Assembly: GCA_037349315.1 (NCBI GenBank)
Contig: JBAIAC010000001.1
Span: 1-64,000, forward strand
DNA from: Chelydra serpentina
Taxonomy: Eukaryota; Chordata; Testudines; Chelydridae
DNA: 64,000 nt
Direction: 5' to 3'
Position 1 is the first letter of the stretch. Each line of letters begins with the position of its first letter. The position numbers and the translations under genes are program-made. Positions 1-12,980 of this stretch are shown here, in pieces. The notes under the pieces were generated by a model. That model searched no databases, was not told where the DNA came from, and saw only the letters and a list, made by a program, of their open reading frames with translations.

Positions 1-2393
1 CCTCACCCCCACCCCCACTACCAGCCTCACCCTCACCCCTACCCCACCATAACCCTCACCCTCACCCCACCGCCACACACGCCACACCCTCACCCTCACC
101 CAACCCCCACCCTCAGCCTCACGCCCAGCCCACCCTCACCCTCACCCTCACTATCACCCTCAACCTCACCATCACCGACACCCCCACAGCCACCCTCACC
201 ATCACCCTCACACCCCACCCTTACCCTGAATCTCAACCCCATCCTCACCCTCACCCTAAACCTCACCCCCATCCCGACCTCACCCTCACCCCAACTCCTA
301 CTCCCACTCTCACCCTCACGCTCAACCCCACCCCAACCCTCACCCCCACCCCAACCTTCACCCCCACCCTCACGGACACCCTCACCCCCACCCTCACCCT
401 CCCCTTCTCCCTAGCCCCACCCTCACCCTCAACCTCATTCTCACCCTCAACCTCACCCTCAGCCTCACCCTCATCTCACTCCCAGCCCCACCCCCACCCT
501 CACCCGCACCCTCAGCCTCATCCCCAGGCCACCCTCACCCTCAACCTCACCTGCACACACACCCCCACCCCCACCCCCATCCTCACCGTCACTCTCACCC
601 TCACCCTCACCCCCACCCCCACCTGCAATCTAATCCTCACCCTCACCTCCACCTCTCGCCCACCCCCACCCTGAGCCTCATCCTTCCGCACCCCACTCAC
701 ACCCACACACACCCCCACACCCCCACCTTCACCCTCACCCCCACCCTCAACCCCACCCTCAGCCTCACCCCAGGCCCACCCTCACGCTCACTCTCACCCC
801 CACCCCACCCCCAGCCTCACGTCACCCCTAACCCCACACTCACCCTGACCCTCACCCTCACCCTCACCATCACCCAAACTCCACCCTCACCCTCACCGTC
901 ACCCCCCCTCACTCTCACCATCACCGCCTCCCTCACCCCACCCTAACACTCACCCTGTCCCTCAACCGCACCCTCACCCTTACTCTCACCCCCACCTTCA
1001 CCCGACCCTCACCCCCACCGCCACCCTCACCCTCACCCTCACCCACACCCTAATCCCCACCCCACCCTCACCCTTCCCCCCCACACCCCCACACACAATC
1101 ACCCTCACCCTCACCCTGACCCCCACTCACACCTTCACCCTCACCCTAACCATCACCCCCACCCCCACCCCCACACTCTCCCTCACCCTCACCATCACAC
1201 ATGCCCACACCCCAACCATGACTCCCACCCTCACCCTCAACCCCACCCTCACCCTCACACTAATCCTCACCCTATCCGCCACCCCGACCCTCACCCTCAC
1301 CCTCTCCCCCACCCTCACCCCTCACGGACACCCCCACCCTCAACCTCACCCTAACCCCCACCCTCACCCTCACCCTCACCCTCATTCTCATCCTCACCCT
1401 CACACACACACCCACTCCCACTCTCACCACTACCCCCACCCTAACCCTCATCCTCACCCAACCGCCACCCCCACCCTTACCCTCATCCTCACCCTCACCC
1501 TCAACCTCGCCTGCACACCCACCCTCACTGACACCCGCACCGACACACCACGCCACTCCCTCACCCTCACCCAACCCCCACCCGCAGCCTCACGCCTAGG
1601 CCCACCCTCACCCTCACCCCAACTCCTACTCCCACCATCACCCTCACGCTCAACCCTACCCCCAACCCCCACCCCAAACTTCACACTCAGCCTCACACTC
1701 ACCCCCACTCACACCCCCACCCTCACGGACACCCTCACCCCCACCAGCACCCTCACCCTCACCCTCCCCTTCTCCCTAACCCCCATGCCCACCCTCACCC
1801 TCAACCTCCTTCTCACCCTCACCCCACTCCCAGCCCCACCCTCACCCTTCCCCCACACACCCACACACACAATCACCCTCACCCTCACCCCTACCCGCAA
1901 GCTCACCCTCACCTCACCTCCACCTCTCCCCCACCCCCCACCCTGAGCATCACCCTCACCCTCACCCACCCGTCCACCATTATCCTCACACCCAACCCCC
2001 CCACACGCTCACCCTCAATGTCACCCCACCGCCACCCTCACCATCACCCCCTCCCCACCCTCACCCTCATCCCCCAGCCTCACCCTCACCCTCAACCTAA
2101 CCCCACCCCCACCCCACCCTCACACCCCCCCACCCTCACCCCGACCCCCAGCCTCACCGCCACACCCACCTCCACCCTCACCCTCAGCCTCACCCCCACT
2201 CTCACCCCACCCCCCACCCTCACTCTCACCCTATTCCTCAATCTCACCCTCACCATCGCCCTCACCCCACCCCCACTCTCACACTCAGCCTCACCGCCAA
2301 CCCCACTCCCAATCTCACCCTCACCCTAAACCCCACCCTCACCCACACAACCACACTCACCCTCCCCCCTCCCCCACCCTCACTCGCTCCCTC
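1..2393 (-). repeat. Degenerate CCCTCA hexamer array, C-rich strand on +
   Basis: The whole stretch is a variable tandem array of CCCTCA/CCCCCA-type units, with frequent CCCTAA and CCCACC variants. The G-rich strand (TGAGGG) is the minus strand. It begins before the window and ends at the satellite junction near 2393. A block near 1981 recurs near 48179 and 51248, so this array shares ancestry with the third C-rich array. TGAGGG is a known variant of the vertebrate telomere repeat TTAGGG; a telomeric origin is inferred. Long open frames here are a consequence of the repeat. I see no gene. Confidence 0.93.
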
Positions 2394-4156
2394 ACGAAGC
2401 CATGTGTAAAAAAAGCGCAGCAGCACATCTAACTGGTGTTTGAAAGAGTATTCTTGGAGACATCTTGCAGTGAGCAGGACTGAATTGTTCGTAGTTCGGT
2501 ATTCTCACGATCAGAACTGTAACTAAAGCGCTGTAGTACATCTAAATAGCTTTTTGAGGCGTACTCCAGGAGAAATTTGAAACTCGTAGTGAACAGGATT
2601 GAAATGCTCATTGTGAGGAATTGTCAATAACCGATCGCTAACCAAAACGCAGCAATTAATCTAATTTGCTTGAGGAGAAAGAGTCCATGCGAAATGTGGC
2701 ACTAGCTTTTAAGAGCATTGAAATGCTCATTGTAAGGAATGTTTACGAATCCATCCGTACGAAGAGTCCAGAATCTCATCATAATGATTTTTGGAAGATG
2801 ATATCTGGAGAAATTTGGCAGGAAGAGTGAACAGGATTCTTTTTTTCATTGGGGGGTATGCTCATTATTGGATCTGTACCAAAATCGCAGCAGTACATTT
2901 AAATAGCTTTTGGGGGAGGATTCCAGGAGACAGTTGGCACTAGCAGTGCACAGGATTGAAATGCTCATTCTAAGGAATTTTCACAAACCGATCTGTATCA
3001 AAACTCCTGCAGTGCATCATCATGGCTTTTTCAGAAGGATTCCATGATTATTTGGCACTCGTTGAACAGGATTGAAATGCTCATTGAGAGGTATTTTCAA
3101 CTGATCTCTACCAAAAGAACGGCAGAACATATAAAGAGATTTGGAAGTTTCCAGGAGAAATATGGCATTAGCTGTGATAGAATTGAAGGGCACATTGTGA
3201 GGAATTTTCATGAACCGATGTGTACAAAAAGACGAGCAGCACATCTAACTGGCGTTTGAAAGAGGGTTCAAGGAGAAATTTGGAACTTGCATTGAACAGT
3301 TTTGAATTGATCGTAGTGAGGTATTCTCACTAACGGATCTGTACCAAAAGCCCACAAGTTCATCATAATGGCTTGTGGAGAGGGATTCTATGAGAACTTT
3401 GGCACTAGCTGTGAACACGATTTAAAAGTTCATTGTACGGAATTTTCACTAATGGATCTCTATCAAAAGCCAGCATTACATTGAAATGAATTTTGGTAGT
3501 GAATTCCAGAAGAAATTTGGCCCTTGCCGTGCAAAGGATTTAATTTTCTTTGTGAGGTATTCTCTAAAACGGGTGTGTACCAAAAGGATTTTAATGCTCA
3601 TTTTAAGAATTTTTGACAAACAGAGCTGTACCAAAAGTCCAGCAATGCATCATCATGACTTTTGGAAAATGATTCCAGGAGGAAAAGGGCAGTAGGAGTG
3701 AACAGGATTGAATTGGTCATTGGCAGATATTCTCACTAACGGATCTTTACCAAAAGCAAAAAGTACTTCATATTGGCATTTGGAAGAGGATTGCAGGGTA
3801 AATTTGGCTGTTGCAGTTAACAGAATTGAAAATGCTCATTTTGAGGAATTTTCATGACTCGATGTGTAGGAAAAGCGCAGTATCTCATCCGACTGTCGTT
3901 AGAATGAGGCTTCCAGGAGCAATGTGGAAATTGTAGTGAACAGGATTGAATTGACTGTAGTAAGTTATGATCACGAACGGGGGATCTGTTCCAAAATCGT
4001 AGCAGTACATTTAAATAGCTTGTGGAGGAGGATTCCAGGAGAGATTTGGCAGTAGCAGTGAACAGGCTTGAATGGTTCCCTGAGAAATTTGGCATTGCAG
4101 TGGACAGGCTCGAAATGCCAATTGTAAGGAATTTTTACAAATCAATCACTGTCGAA
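2394..4156 (+). repeat. AT-rich ~119-bp satellite, + orientation
   Basis: These are tandem diverged monomers of about 119 bp. Recognisable landmarks are TGAACAGGATTGAA, GCTCATTGTGAGGAATTTTC, CGATCTGTACCAAAAG, GCATCATAATGGC and GATTCCAGGAGAAATT. Two types interleave: one with GCATCATAATGGCTT, the other with TACATCTAAATAGCTT. The segment starts at a hexamer junction that is repeated near 38130 and 54564 with the same monomer order after it. All short ORFs are broken and have no recognisable domain. Confidence 0.9.
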
Positions 4157-4770
4157 ATTTCCCCCTGGACGCTTCCTCCCTAAAACAGTATGATGCACTG
4201 CTTGTCAGTTGAAGGCTATCGGTTCGTGTACGTTTCCAAAATGTAAAATTCATTCCAGTTCAGTGCCAGAGCTGAATTTCTACTGGAATCTTGCTCCCTT
4301 AGCCATTGTAATGCACCGGTGGTGATTATGTAGAGATCATTTTGGGAAAGTTTCGCATTAAAAGTAAGCCATTTCTTTCATTGCTATTTCTCCTGGACTC
4401 TTCCTTCCAAAGCACATTTTGAGGTCATTTGGTAGGGATCGATTGGTGGAAAATTCTCACAATGAGTAATTCTTTTCCTGTTCACTGCTACTGCCAATTA
4501 TTTCCTGGAATCCTCCTCCCTAAGCCATTATGATATACTACTAGTCATTTGCAGGCTATCCGTTCGTGTACATTTCCACAAAGAGCAATTTATTCCTGTT
4601 CAGTACCATTCTCAAATTTCCCTGCACTCTTTCTCCTAACACTTTGTGTTGCAACCCGAGTCATTTGGTAGAGATCGGTTTGAGAAAATTCATCATAATG
4701 AGCAATTGAATACTTTTTTTTGCCTATCCCATTTTCTCCAGGAATCAACCTCCCTAAGGCTTGGCTTAAT
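4157..4770 (-). repeat. ~119-bp satellite, inverted segment
   Basis: The same satellite appears here as its reverse complement (landmarks CTCCTGGA, CATTATGATGCA, CACAATGAGCAATT). Monomer order matches the stretch from about 7395 to 8035, so it is a partial copy of that higher-order unit. The orientation switches at about 4157 and about 4770 are abrupt, with no intervening element. Confidence 0.85.
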
Positions 4771-7258
4771 ATCATAATAGCTTTTTGAGGATGATTCCAG
4801 TAATTTTGTTGTAGCAGTGAACTTGAGTGTATTGCGCATTGCTCCGATTTTTCATTAACCCATCTGTACCAAAAGACCAGCAGTGCATCATAATGTCATA
4901 GGTAGGAGAATTCCAGTGGAAATTTGACAATGTTACTGAACAGGAATAAATTGCTCATTGTGGAAATGTGCGCGAACCCATCTCCTGCAAATGACTAGTA
5001 GTGCATCATATTGGGTTAGGGAGCACGAGTCCAGGAAAAATTTGGCTGTAGCCGTGAACTGGAAAGAATTACTTGTCAGTATTATCCACCAACCGATCCC
5101 TGCTATATGACCAACAGTGCATTATATAATTGCTTTTGGACGACAATTCCAGAAGGAATTCGGCAAAGACCCTGAACAGCAATGAATTGCTCATTGTGGT
5201 ACTCTGCAGTAGCAATTAACAGTGGACAGGATCGAAATGCTAATTGTAAGGAACAGGATTGAAATGCCCATTTTGAGAAATTGTCACGAACAGATCGCAA
5301 CCAAAACCCCAGCAGTGCATCATCATAGCTTTTGGAAGAGGATTCCAGGTGAAAAGTTGCACTAGCAGTGAACACGATAAAAATGTTCATTGTGAGGTAG
5401 TCTCACGAACGGATTTGTACCAGAAGCCCACCAGTGCATCACAATGGATTATGGAGGAGGATTCCCTGAGAAATTTGGAATTGCATTGGACAGGATCTGA
5501 AAGCTAACTGTAAGGAATTTTTACAAATCCATCACTGTCGAAAGCCCAGCAGTGCAGCAAAATGGCTTTTGGAATAGGATTTCAGGTGAAATTTGTTTGT
5601 AGCAGTGGACAAACGAAAATGCTGATTGTGAGGAATTTTCATGAACCAATGTGTACAAGATGAGCAGCAGCATATCTAACTGGCGTTTGAAAGAGGATTC
5701 TTGGAGACATCTTGCAGTGGACAGGAATGAATTGTTCGTAGTTCGGTATTCTCACGAACAGAACTGTAACTAAAGTGATGTAGTAAATCTATATAGCTTT
5801 TTGAGGCGTACTCCATGAGAATTTTGAAACTCGTAGTGAACAGGTTTGAAATGCTCATTTTGAGGAATTGTCAATAACCAACCTCTACCAAAAACGCAGC
5901 AATAAATCTAATTTGTTTGAGGAATTTGGCACTAGCGCTCATTGTAAGGGAATTTCACGAATCCATCTGTACGAAGAGCCCAGAAGTTCATCATAATGAT
6001 TTTGTACTTGCAAGGAACACGATTGAATTGTTCTTTTTCAGGTATTCTCACTAACGAATCTGTAACAAAAGCGCACCAGTGCATATAAATAGCTTTCGGA
6101 GAAGGATTCCAAGAAAAATTTCCACTAGCAATCAACAGGATTGAATGCTCTTTTGAAGAATTTTTGACTAACCGATCTGTACCAAAATCCCAGCAGTACG
6201 TCAGCATGGCTTTTGGAGGATGTTTCCATGAGCAATTAGGAACTCTTAGTGAACAGGATTGAAATGCCCATTTTGAGAAATTGCCACGAACAGATCGCAA
6301 CCAAAACCCCAGCAGTGCATCATCATTGCTTTGAGAAGAGGATTCCAGGCAAAAACTAGCACTAGCAGTGAACACGATAAAAATGTTCATTGTGAGGTAT
6401 TCTCACGAACGGATCTGTACCAGAAGCCCACCAGTGCAGCATAATGGATTGTGGAGGAGGATTCCCTGAGAAATTTGAAATTGCAGTGGACAGGATCAGA
6501 AAGCTAACTGTAAGGAATTTTTACAAATCCATCACTGTCGAAAGCCCAGCAGTGCAGCATAATGGCTTTTGGAATAGGATTTCAGGTGAAATTTGGTTGT
6601 AGCAGTGAACAAAACTAAAATGCACATTGAGAGGAATTTTCATGAACCAATGTGTACAAGAAGAGCCGGCGCACACGTAACTGGCGTTTGAAAAGGATTA
6701 CAGGAGAAATTTAGTACTTGCAGTGAACAGCATTGAATTGTTCTTTGTCAGGTATTCTCACAAACGTAACTACCAAAAGCGCACCAGTACATATAAATAG
6801 CTTTTGGAGGAGGATTCCAGGAAAAATTTCCACTAGCAGTGAACAGGATTGAAATGCTCTTTTGAAGTATTTTTGACTAATCGATCTGTACCAATATCCC
6901 TGCAATACGTCAGCATGGCTTTTGGAGGAGGTTTCCATGAGAAATTAGGAACTCGTAGTGAACAGGATTGAAATGCCCATTGAGAGGAATTGTCACCGAC
7001 AGATCGCTACCAAAACCCCAGCAGTGCCTCATCATGGCTTTTGGAAGAGGATTCCAGGCGAAAATTGGCACTAGCAGTGAACAGGATTGAAATGTTCATT
7101 GTGAGGTATTCACACAACTGGATCTGTACCAAAAGCCCACCAGTGCATCATAATGGCTTGTGGCTGAGGATGCCATTAATAATTTGGATCTGGTTGAACA
7201 TGATTGAAATGCTCATTGTGAGGGATTTTAACAAATCGATCTCTACCAAAAGACAAGT
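4771..7258 (+). repeat. ~119-bp satellite, + orientation
   Basis: These are tandem monomers in + orientation. Two related blocks lie at about 5230-5640 and 6240-6660 and share monomer order. The part from about 5636 corresponds to the monomers that follow the hexamer junctions at 2393, 38130 and 54564, but here satellite continues upstream as well, so it shows the likely pre-junction state. It ends at an abrupt orientation switch near 7258. Confidence 0.88.
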
Positions 7259-8492
7259 ATTTCTCTTAATTGCTCCTGCCACATTTCTCCTGGAATCCTC
7301 CTCCCTAAACCATTATGATGCACATCTGGTCATTTCTTAGAGTTCGGTTTGTGAAAAGTCTCACAATGAGCCATTTACTCCTGTTCAGGACCATTGTCAA
7401 ATTTCCCCTGGACCCTTCCTCCCTAAAACAATATGATGCTCTGCTCCTCAGTTGGAGGCTATCGGTTCGTGTACATCTCCACAATGTGCAATTCATTCCG
7501 GTTCAGTGCCAGAGCTGAATTTCTACGGGAATCCTGCTCCCTTAGCAATTTTAATGCACCGGTGGTGATTATGTAGAGATCGGTTTGGGAACGTTTCTTA
7601 TTAAAAGCAATCCATTACTGTTCATTCCTATTTCTCCTGGACTCTTCTTTCCAAAGCACATTATGATGCACTACTGGTCATTTGGTAGGGAGCGATTGGT
7701 GGAAAATTCTCAAAATGAGTAATTCTTTCCCTTTCACTGCTACTGCCAATTTTTTCCTGGAATCGTCCTCATTAGCCATTATGATATACTACTAGTCATA
7801 CGCAAGCTATCAGTTCGTGTACATTTCCTCAAAGAACAATTTATTCCAGTTCAGTTCCAGTGTCAAATTTCCCCTGCACTCTTCCTCCCTAACACTCAAC
7901 CCGAGTGTTAGGGAGGAACAACCCGAGTCATTTGAGATCGGTAGCGATCGGTTTGCGAAAATTCATCACAATGAGCAATTGAATACTTTTTTTGCCTATC
8001 CCATTTTCTCCAGGAATCAACCTCCCTAGGGCATTATGATGTAATTCCGGTCATTGAGATCGGTTCATGGAAATACCTCACAACGAGCAATTCATTCCTG
8101 TTAAGCGCCACTGCCGAATTTCTCCTGGAATATTCCTCCCTAAGCCATTATGATGCACCACTAAGTCATTTGGAGGAGATTGGTTTGTGTACATTTTCAC
8201 AATGAGCAATTTATTCCTGTTCAGTACCATTGTTAAATTTCCACTGGAATCTTCCTCCCTAAAACATTATGATGCACTGCTTGTCTTTTGGTACAGATCG
8301 TTCTGGGTCTGCTGAGATAGTACAGGTCATAGTGTAGAGATTGGTTGAACAATGAGCAATTCATTCCTGATCAAAGCCAGTGACAAATTTCTGCTGGACT
8401 CCTCCCTCTGCCTTTATGATGCACTTCTGGTGATTTTGCAGAGATCGTTTCGTGAAAGTTTCTCACAAAGAGCAATTCAATACTAACGCCAT
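7259..8492 (-). repeat. ~119-bp satellite, inverted; left arm of a large inverted repeat
   Basis: The monomers are in reverse orientation. The part 7236-8425 is the reverse complement of 27799-28981, monomer for monomer. It borders the G-strand hexamer array at about 8492. It carries a private 16-bp perfect hairpin at 7882-7918 that the other arm lacks. Confidence 0.87.
7882..7918. repeat. Perfect 16-bp hairpin, 5-nt loop (fold-back mutation)
   Basis: The stem halves are 7882-7897 and 7903-7918, with AACCC as the loop. The homologous sites near 4640 and 28310 lack the second half and instead carry the ordinary satellite sequence before the AACCCGAGTC motif. This fits a local inverted duplication made by template switching on one copy only. 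Confidence 0.85.
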
Positions 8493-10785
8493 ACTGGTGG
8501 GCTTGGGTGTGAGTGTGGGGGGGGGGGTTGGGGGTGTGGGTGAAGGTGATTGTGAGGGTGAGGGTGGCGGTGGGTGTGGGGGTGAGGGTGAGGGTGAGGG
8601 TGTGGGTTAGTGTGCGGGTGAGCGTGAATTAGCACTAGCAATTAAGAGGATTGAATTACTCATTGTGAAGAGTTTCCACGAACCGATCGCGATGGCGAGG
8701 TGTTGGTGAGAGTGAGGGTGAGTGAGAGGGTAGGAGGTGTGGGGGGATGAGGGTTAGGGTGAGGGTGTGAGTGGGGGTGATGGTGAGGGTGGGGGTGAGG
8801 GAGTGGGTGTCTGTGAGGGTGAGGGTGGGCAAAGGGGTGTTGGTGAGGGTGAGGGAGAGGGTGGGGTGAGGGTGGGGGTGGGGGTTAGGTTGAGGGCGAA
8901 GGTGAGGGTGGGGTTGAGGTTGAGGGCGAAGGTGAGGGTGGGGTTGAGGTTGAGGGTGAGGTTTAGTGTGAGGATGAGGGTGGTGGTGCGGGTGAGGGTG
9001 CGAGTGGGGGTGGGGGCACGGCGGAGGGTGGGGTGTTGGTGAGGGTGAGGGTGAGAGGGTGGGGTGAGGGTAGGTGTGGGGGTGAGAGTTAGGGTGAGGG
9101 TGTCAGTGGGGGTGAGGGTGGGAGTGGGGTTTTGGGTGAGGGTTGGGCTGGGGGACAGGATGAGGGTGAGGGTGGGGGTGGCGGTTAAGGTGAGGGTGAG
9201 TGTGAGGGTGAGGCTGGGGGTGAGGGTGAGGGTGCAAGTGATGGTGGGGGTCGGGGAGAGGGGGAGGGTGGGGTGTTGGTGAGGGTGACGGTGTGAGTGG
9301 GGGTGAGGGTGAGGGTTGCAGTGGGGTTTTGGGTGAGGATTAGGGTGAGAGTGAGTGAGAGGGAGAGGCTGATGGTGAGGGTGAGGGTGAGTGTGATGGT
9401 GGGTGTGGGTGTGGGGGTGATGGTTAGAGTGAGGGTGAGGTTGTGAGTGGGGGGTGAGGGTGAGTGTGCAGGTGAGAGAGGGTGTATGGGACGGCATGAG
9501 GGTGAGGGTGGGGGTACGTGTGTGGGTTTGTGTGAGGGTGGGGTGGGGGTGGGGATTAGGGTGTGGGTGAGGGTGAGGGGGGTGGTGGGGGTGGGGGATG
9601 GGGTAAGGTTGAGGGTTAAGGTGAGGGTGGCGGTGGGGGTGGGCGTCGGGGTGAGGGTGAGGGTGAGGGTGAAGGTAAGAGTGTGGGTGGGGGTGGGGGT
9701 CGGGGTCAGGTTGGGGTGAGGGTGGAGGTGGGGGTGGGGGTTAGGGTGAGGGTGGGGGGTGAGGGTAGCGGTGATGGTGAGGGTGGCGGTGTGGGTGAGG
9801 ATGAGGGTCAGGGTGGGGGTCGGGGTGGGTGTAAGGGTGAGGGTCAGAATTAGGGTGGGGTTCGGGGTTCGGGTGAGAGTGTGGGTGGGGGTGAGGGTGG
9901 CGGTGGCGGTGAGGGTGAGGGTGGGGGGGTTGGGGGTGAGGGTGAGGGTGGGGGTGTGGGTCAGGGTGCGGGTGAGGGTGGGGGGGGTGGGGTTGAGCAT
10001 CAGGGTGAGGGTGAGGGTGGGGTGAGTGTGACGGTGAGTGTGAGGGTTGGGGGGTTGGGGGTGGGGGTGATGGTGAGGGTCAGGGTGGGGGTCGGGGTGG
10101 GTGTTAGGGTGAGGGTCAGAGTAAGGGTGGGGGTTAGGTTGAGGGTGAGGGTGGGGGTGGGCGTAATGGTAAGGGTGAGGGTGGGGGTGAGGATGACGGT
10201 CAGGGTGGGGGTGGGCGTAATGGTAAGGGTGAGGGTGAGGGTGGGGGTGGAGGTGAGAGTGAGGGTGGGGGTGGAGGTGAGAGTGAGGGTGAGGCTGAGG
10301 GTGGGCTTCGGGGTGAGGCTGAGGGTGGAGGTGAGGGTGCGTGTGTGAGTGAGGGTGGGTGTGCAGGGGAGGTTGAAGGTGAGGGTCGGCCTGGGGGTGT
10401 GGCTGAGGGTGGGGGTGATGTTGGGGGAGGGGGTGAGGGTGGGGGTGAGGGTGAGGGTAGGCTGGGAGTGGGGCTGAGAGAGGGTGTGGGTGGGGTTGGG
10501 GGTAGGGGTTAGGGTGAGTGAGTTGGTGGGGGTGGCGGTGAGCGTGAAGGTGAGGGCGAGATTGAGGGTTGGGGAGGGGGTTAGGGTGAGGGTGAGGGTG
10601 GGGATTGGGGCGATGCTGAGGCTGAGGGTGGAGGTAGGGGTGGCGGTGAGTGTGAGGGTGAGTGTGGGGGTTAGGCTGACGTTGAGGTTGGGGGTTGGCT
10701 GTTTGGGGGTGAGGGTGGGGGCGGGAGTGAGGATGAGCGTGAGGGTGGGATGGGTTGAGGGAGGCGGTTGGGGTGGGGGTGAGGT

Positions 10786-10817
<32 letters not shown>

Positions 10818-12980
10818 GGGGTGGGGGTTAGGGTGAAGCTGAGGGTGAGGTTGAGGGTGGGGGTGGTGGTGAGGGTGAGGGTGTCCATGATGGTGATGTG
10901 GGGGAGTGAGTGGGGGTGAGGGTGAGTCTGAGCGTTGAGTTGCGGGTGGGTGTTGGGGTGGGGGTGAGAGTGAGGGTGAGGGTGAGGGTAAGGGTGGGTG
11001 TTCGGGTCAGAGTGATGTGAGGATGAGGGTGGGTGTGGGTGCGGTGGTGAGGGTTAGGGTGAGCGTGAGGGTGGGGTGGGGGTGAGAGTGAGTGTGAGGT
11101 TGAGGGTGGGCTTAGTGTTTGGCTGAGGGTGAGGTTGAGGGTTGGGGTGAGCGTGAGGGTGACGTTGGGGGTTAGTGTTTGGGTGAGCGTGAGTGTGAGC
11201 GTGGGGTTGGGAATGGGGTTTAGTGTGAGGGTTAGGGTGGGAGAGATGGTGAAGGTGAGTGTGGGGGTGGCAGTGAGGGTGAGGGTGAGGGTGAGTGTGA
11301 GGGTGAGGCTCAGGGTGAGGTAGAGGGTGCGAGTGATAGTGCGGGTGGGGTGCGGGTGAGTGTGGGGTGTTGGTGAGGGTGAGTGAGATTGTGAAGGTGG
11401 GGGTTAGAGTTAGGGTGAGGGTGTGAGTGGGGGTGAGGGTGAGGGTGAGATTGAGGGGGTGGTTGGGGGTGATGGTGAGAGTGGGGGTGTGGGTGAGGGT
11501 GAAGGTGAGTGTGAGGGTGAAGGTGGGGGTGAGGTTAAGGGTGAGGTTGAGTGTGGGGTTGGGGGTGGGGGTGAGGGTAAGTGTGAGGGTGGGGGTGGGG
11601 TTGGGAGTGAGGGTAAGGGTGAGGGTGGGGTTGGGGGTGAGGCTGGGGGTTAAGGTTTGGCTGAGGGTGAGGTTGAGGGTTGGGGTGAGGGTGAGTGTGG
11701 AGGTTAATGTGTGGTTGAGCGCGAGTGTGAGGGTGAGGCTGGTGGTGAGGGTGAGGTTAAGGGTGTGGTGTGGGAGTGGGTGGGGTTAGGGTGGGGGTAA
11801 GGGTGAGGGTGGGGTTGGCGGTGAGGGTGAGTGTGAGGGTGAGGGTGAGGGTGAGGGTGCGAGTAATGGTGCCGGTGGAGGCACAGGTGAGGGTGGGGTG
11901 TTGGTGAGTGTGGGGTGTTGGTGAGGGTGAGGGTGGGGGTGTGCTTGGGTGTCAGGGTGATGGTGGGGGTGTTGGGGGTGAGCTTGAGAGTGGGGGTGTG
12001 ATTGAGGGTGTGGGTGGGTGTGGGGTGTGGTTGAGGGTGAACGTGAGGCGGGGGTGCGGGTGGGGATTAGGGGGTGTGTTAGCGTGAGGGTGAGGGTGAG
12101 AGTGGCGGTGGGGGTGGGGGTGATGGTGGGGGTGAAGGTGAGGGTGGGGGTGGAGGGTGACCGTGAGCGTGAATGTGAGGGTGGGGGGATTGGAGGTGAG
12201 GGTGGGCTTGTGGGTGAGGGTGAGGTTGAGGGTCAGCGTTAGTGTAAGGGTGGGCCTGGGTTGAGGCTGAGGGTGGGGTTGTGAGTGGGAGTGAGGGTGA
12301 GCGTGAGGGTGTGGGTGGGGGTGGGGGTGTGAGGGAGGGTGGGTGTGCAGGTGAGGTTGAGGGTGATGGTGGGGCTGGGGGTGAGGCTGAGGGTGGGGGT
12401 GAGGATGAGCGTGAGGGTGGGGCTGGGAGTTGGGGTGAGGGTGATGCTGAGGGTGAGAATGAGGGTGAGGTTGGGGCTGGGCGTGGGTGTTAGGGTGAAT
12501 GGGAGGGTGAGGGTGACAGTGGGGGTGGGGTTCGGTGTAGGGGTTAGGCTGAGGATGGGGGTGGGGGTGGCGGTGAGCGTGAAACTGAGGGTGAGATTGA
12601 GGTTTGGGGTGGGGGTTAGGGTGAGGGTGAGGGTGGGGTTGGGGTGCGGTTTAGGCTGAGGTGAGTGTGGGGGTGGGGTGGGGGTGAGGGTTAGGGTGCG
12701 AGTGATGGTGGGGGTGGGGGCGCGCCTGAGGGTGGGGTGTTAGGGAGGGGGAGGGTGAGTGAGAGTGTGGGAGTGAGGGTTAGGGTGAGGGTCAGGGTGT
12801 GAGTGGGGGTGAGGGTGGCGGTTATAGTGAGTGTGAGGGTGGGGGTGAGGGTGCGAGTGATGGTGGGGATGGGGGCGCAAGTGACGGGGGTATTGGTGAG
12901 GGTGAGGGTGAGTGAGAGCGTGGGGGTGGGTGTGGTGGTGAGGGTTATGGTGAGGATGTGAGTGGGAGTGAGGGTGGGGG
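8493..12980 (+). repeat. Degenerate TGAGGG hexamer array, G-rich strand on +
   Basis: This is a tandem array of GGGTGA/GGGGGT-type units. Runs of GGG separated by three bases are everywhere, giving dense G-quadruplex potential on +. The longest open frame (minus strand, 9185-10888) is entirely Pro/His/Leu/Thr dipeptide repeat and is not a gene. A short satellite fragment is embedded at 8632-8690. Confidence 0.93.
8632..8690 (+). repeat. Isolated satellite half-monomer inside the G-rich array
   Basis: A stretch with the landmarks TAGCACTAGCAATTAA, GATTGAATTACTCATTGTG and CACGAACCGATCG lies alone, with TGAGGG repeats on both sides. It is about half a satellite monomer in + orientation, opposite to the satellite just upstream. 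Confidence 0.85.

Noticed and set aside
2429..8029. Short ORFs of 60-150 residues in the satellite
   Set aside because: They recur with monomer periodicity (for example motifs like KSPAVHHN), differ between copies by stops and frameshifts, and match no family.
9185..10888. 567-residue open frame on minus, and many others of 60-300 residues over the hexamer arrays
   Set aside because: Composition is only Leu-Thr, Pro-His, Pro-Ser, Val-Arg or Glu-Gly dipeptides produced by the CCCTCA/TGAGGG unit; no domain, no codon bias, and frames break wherever the repeat slips.
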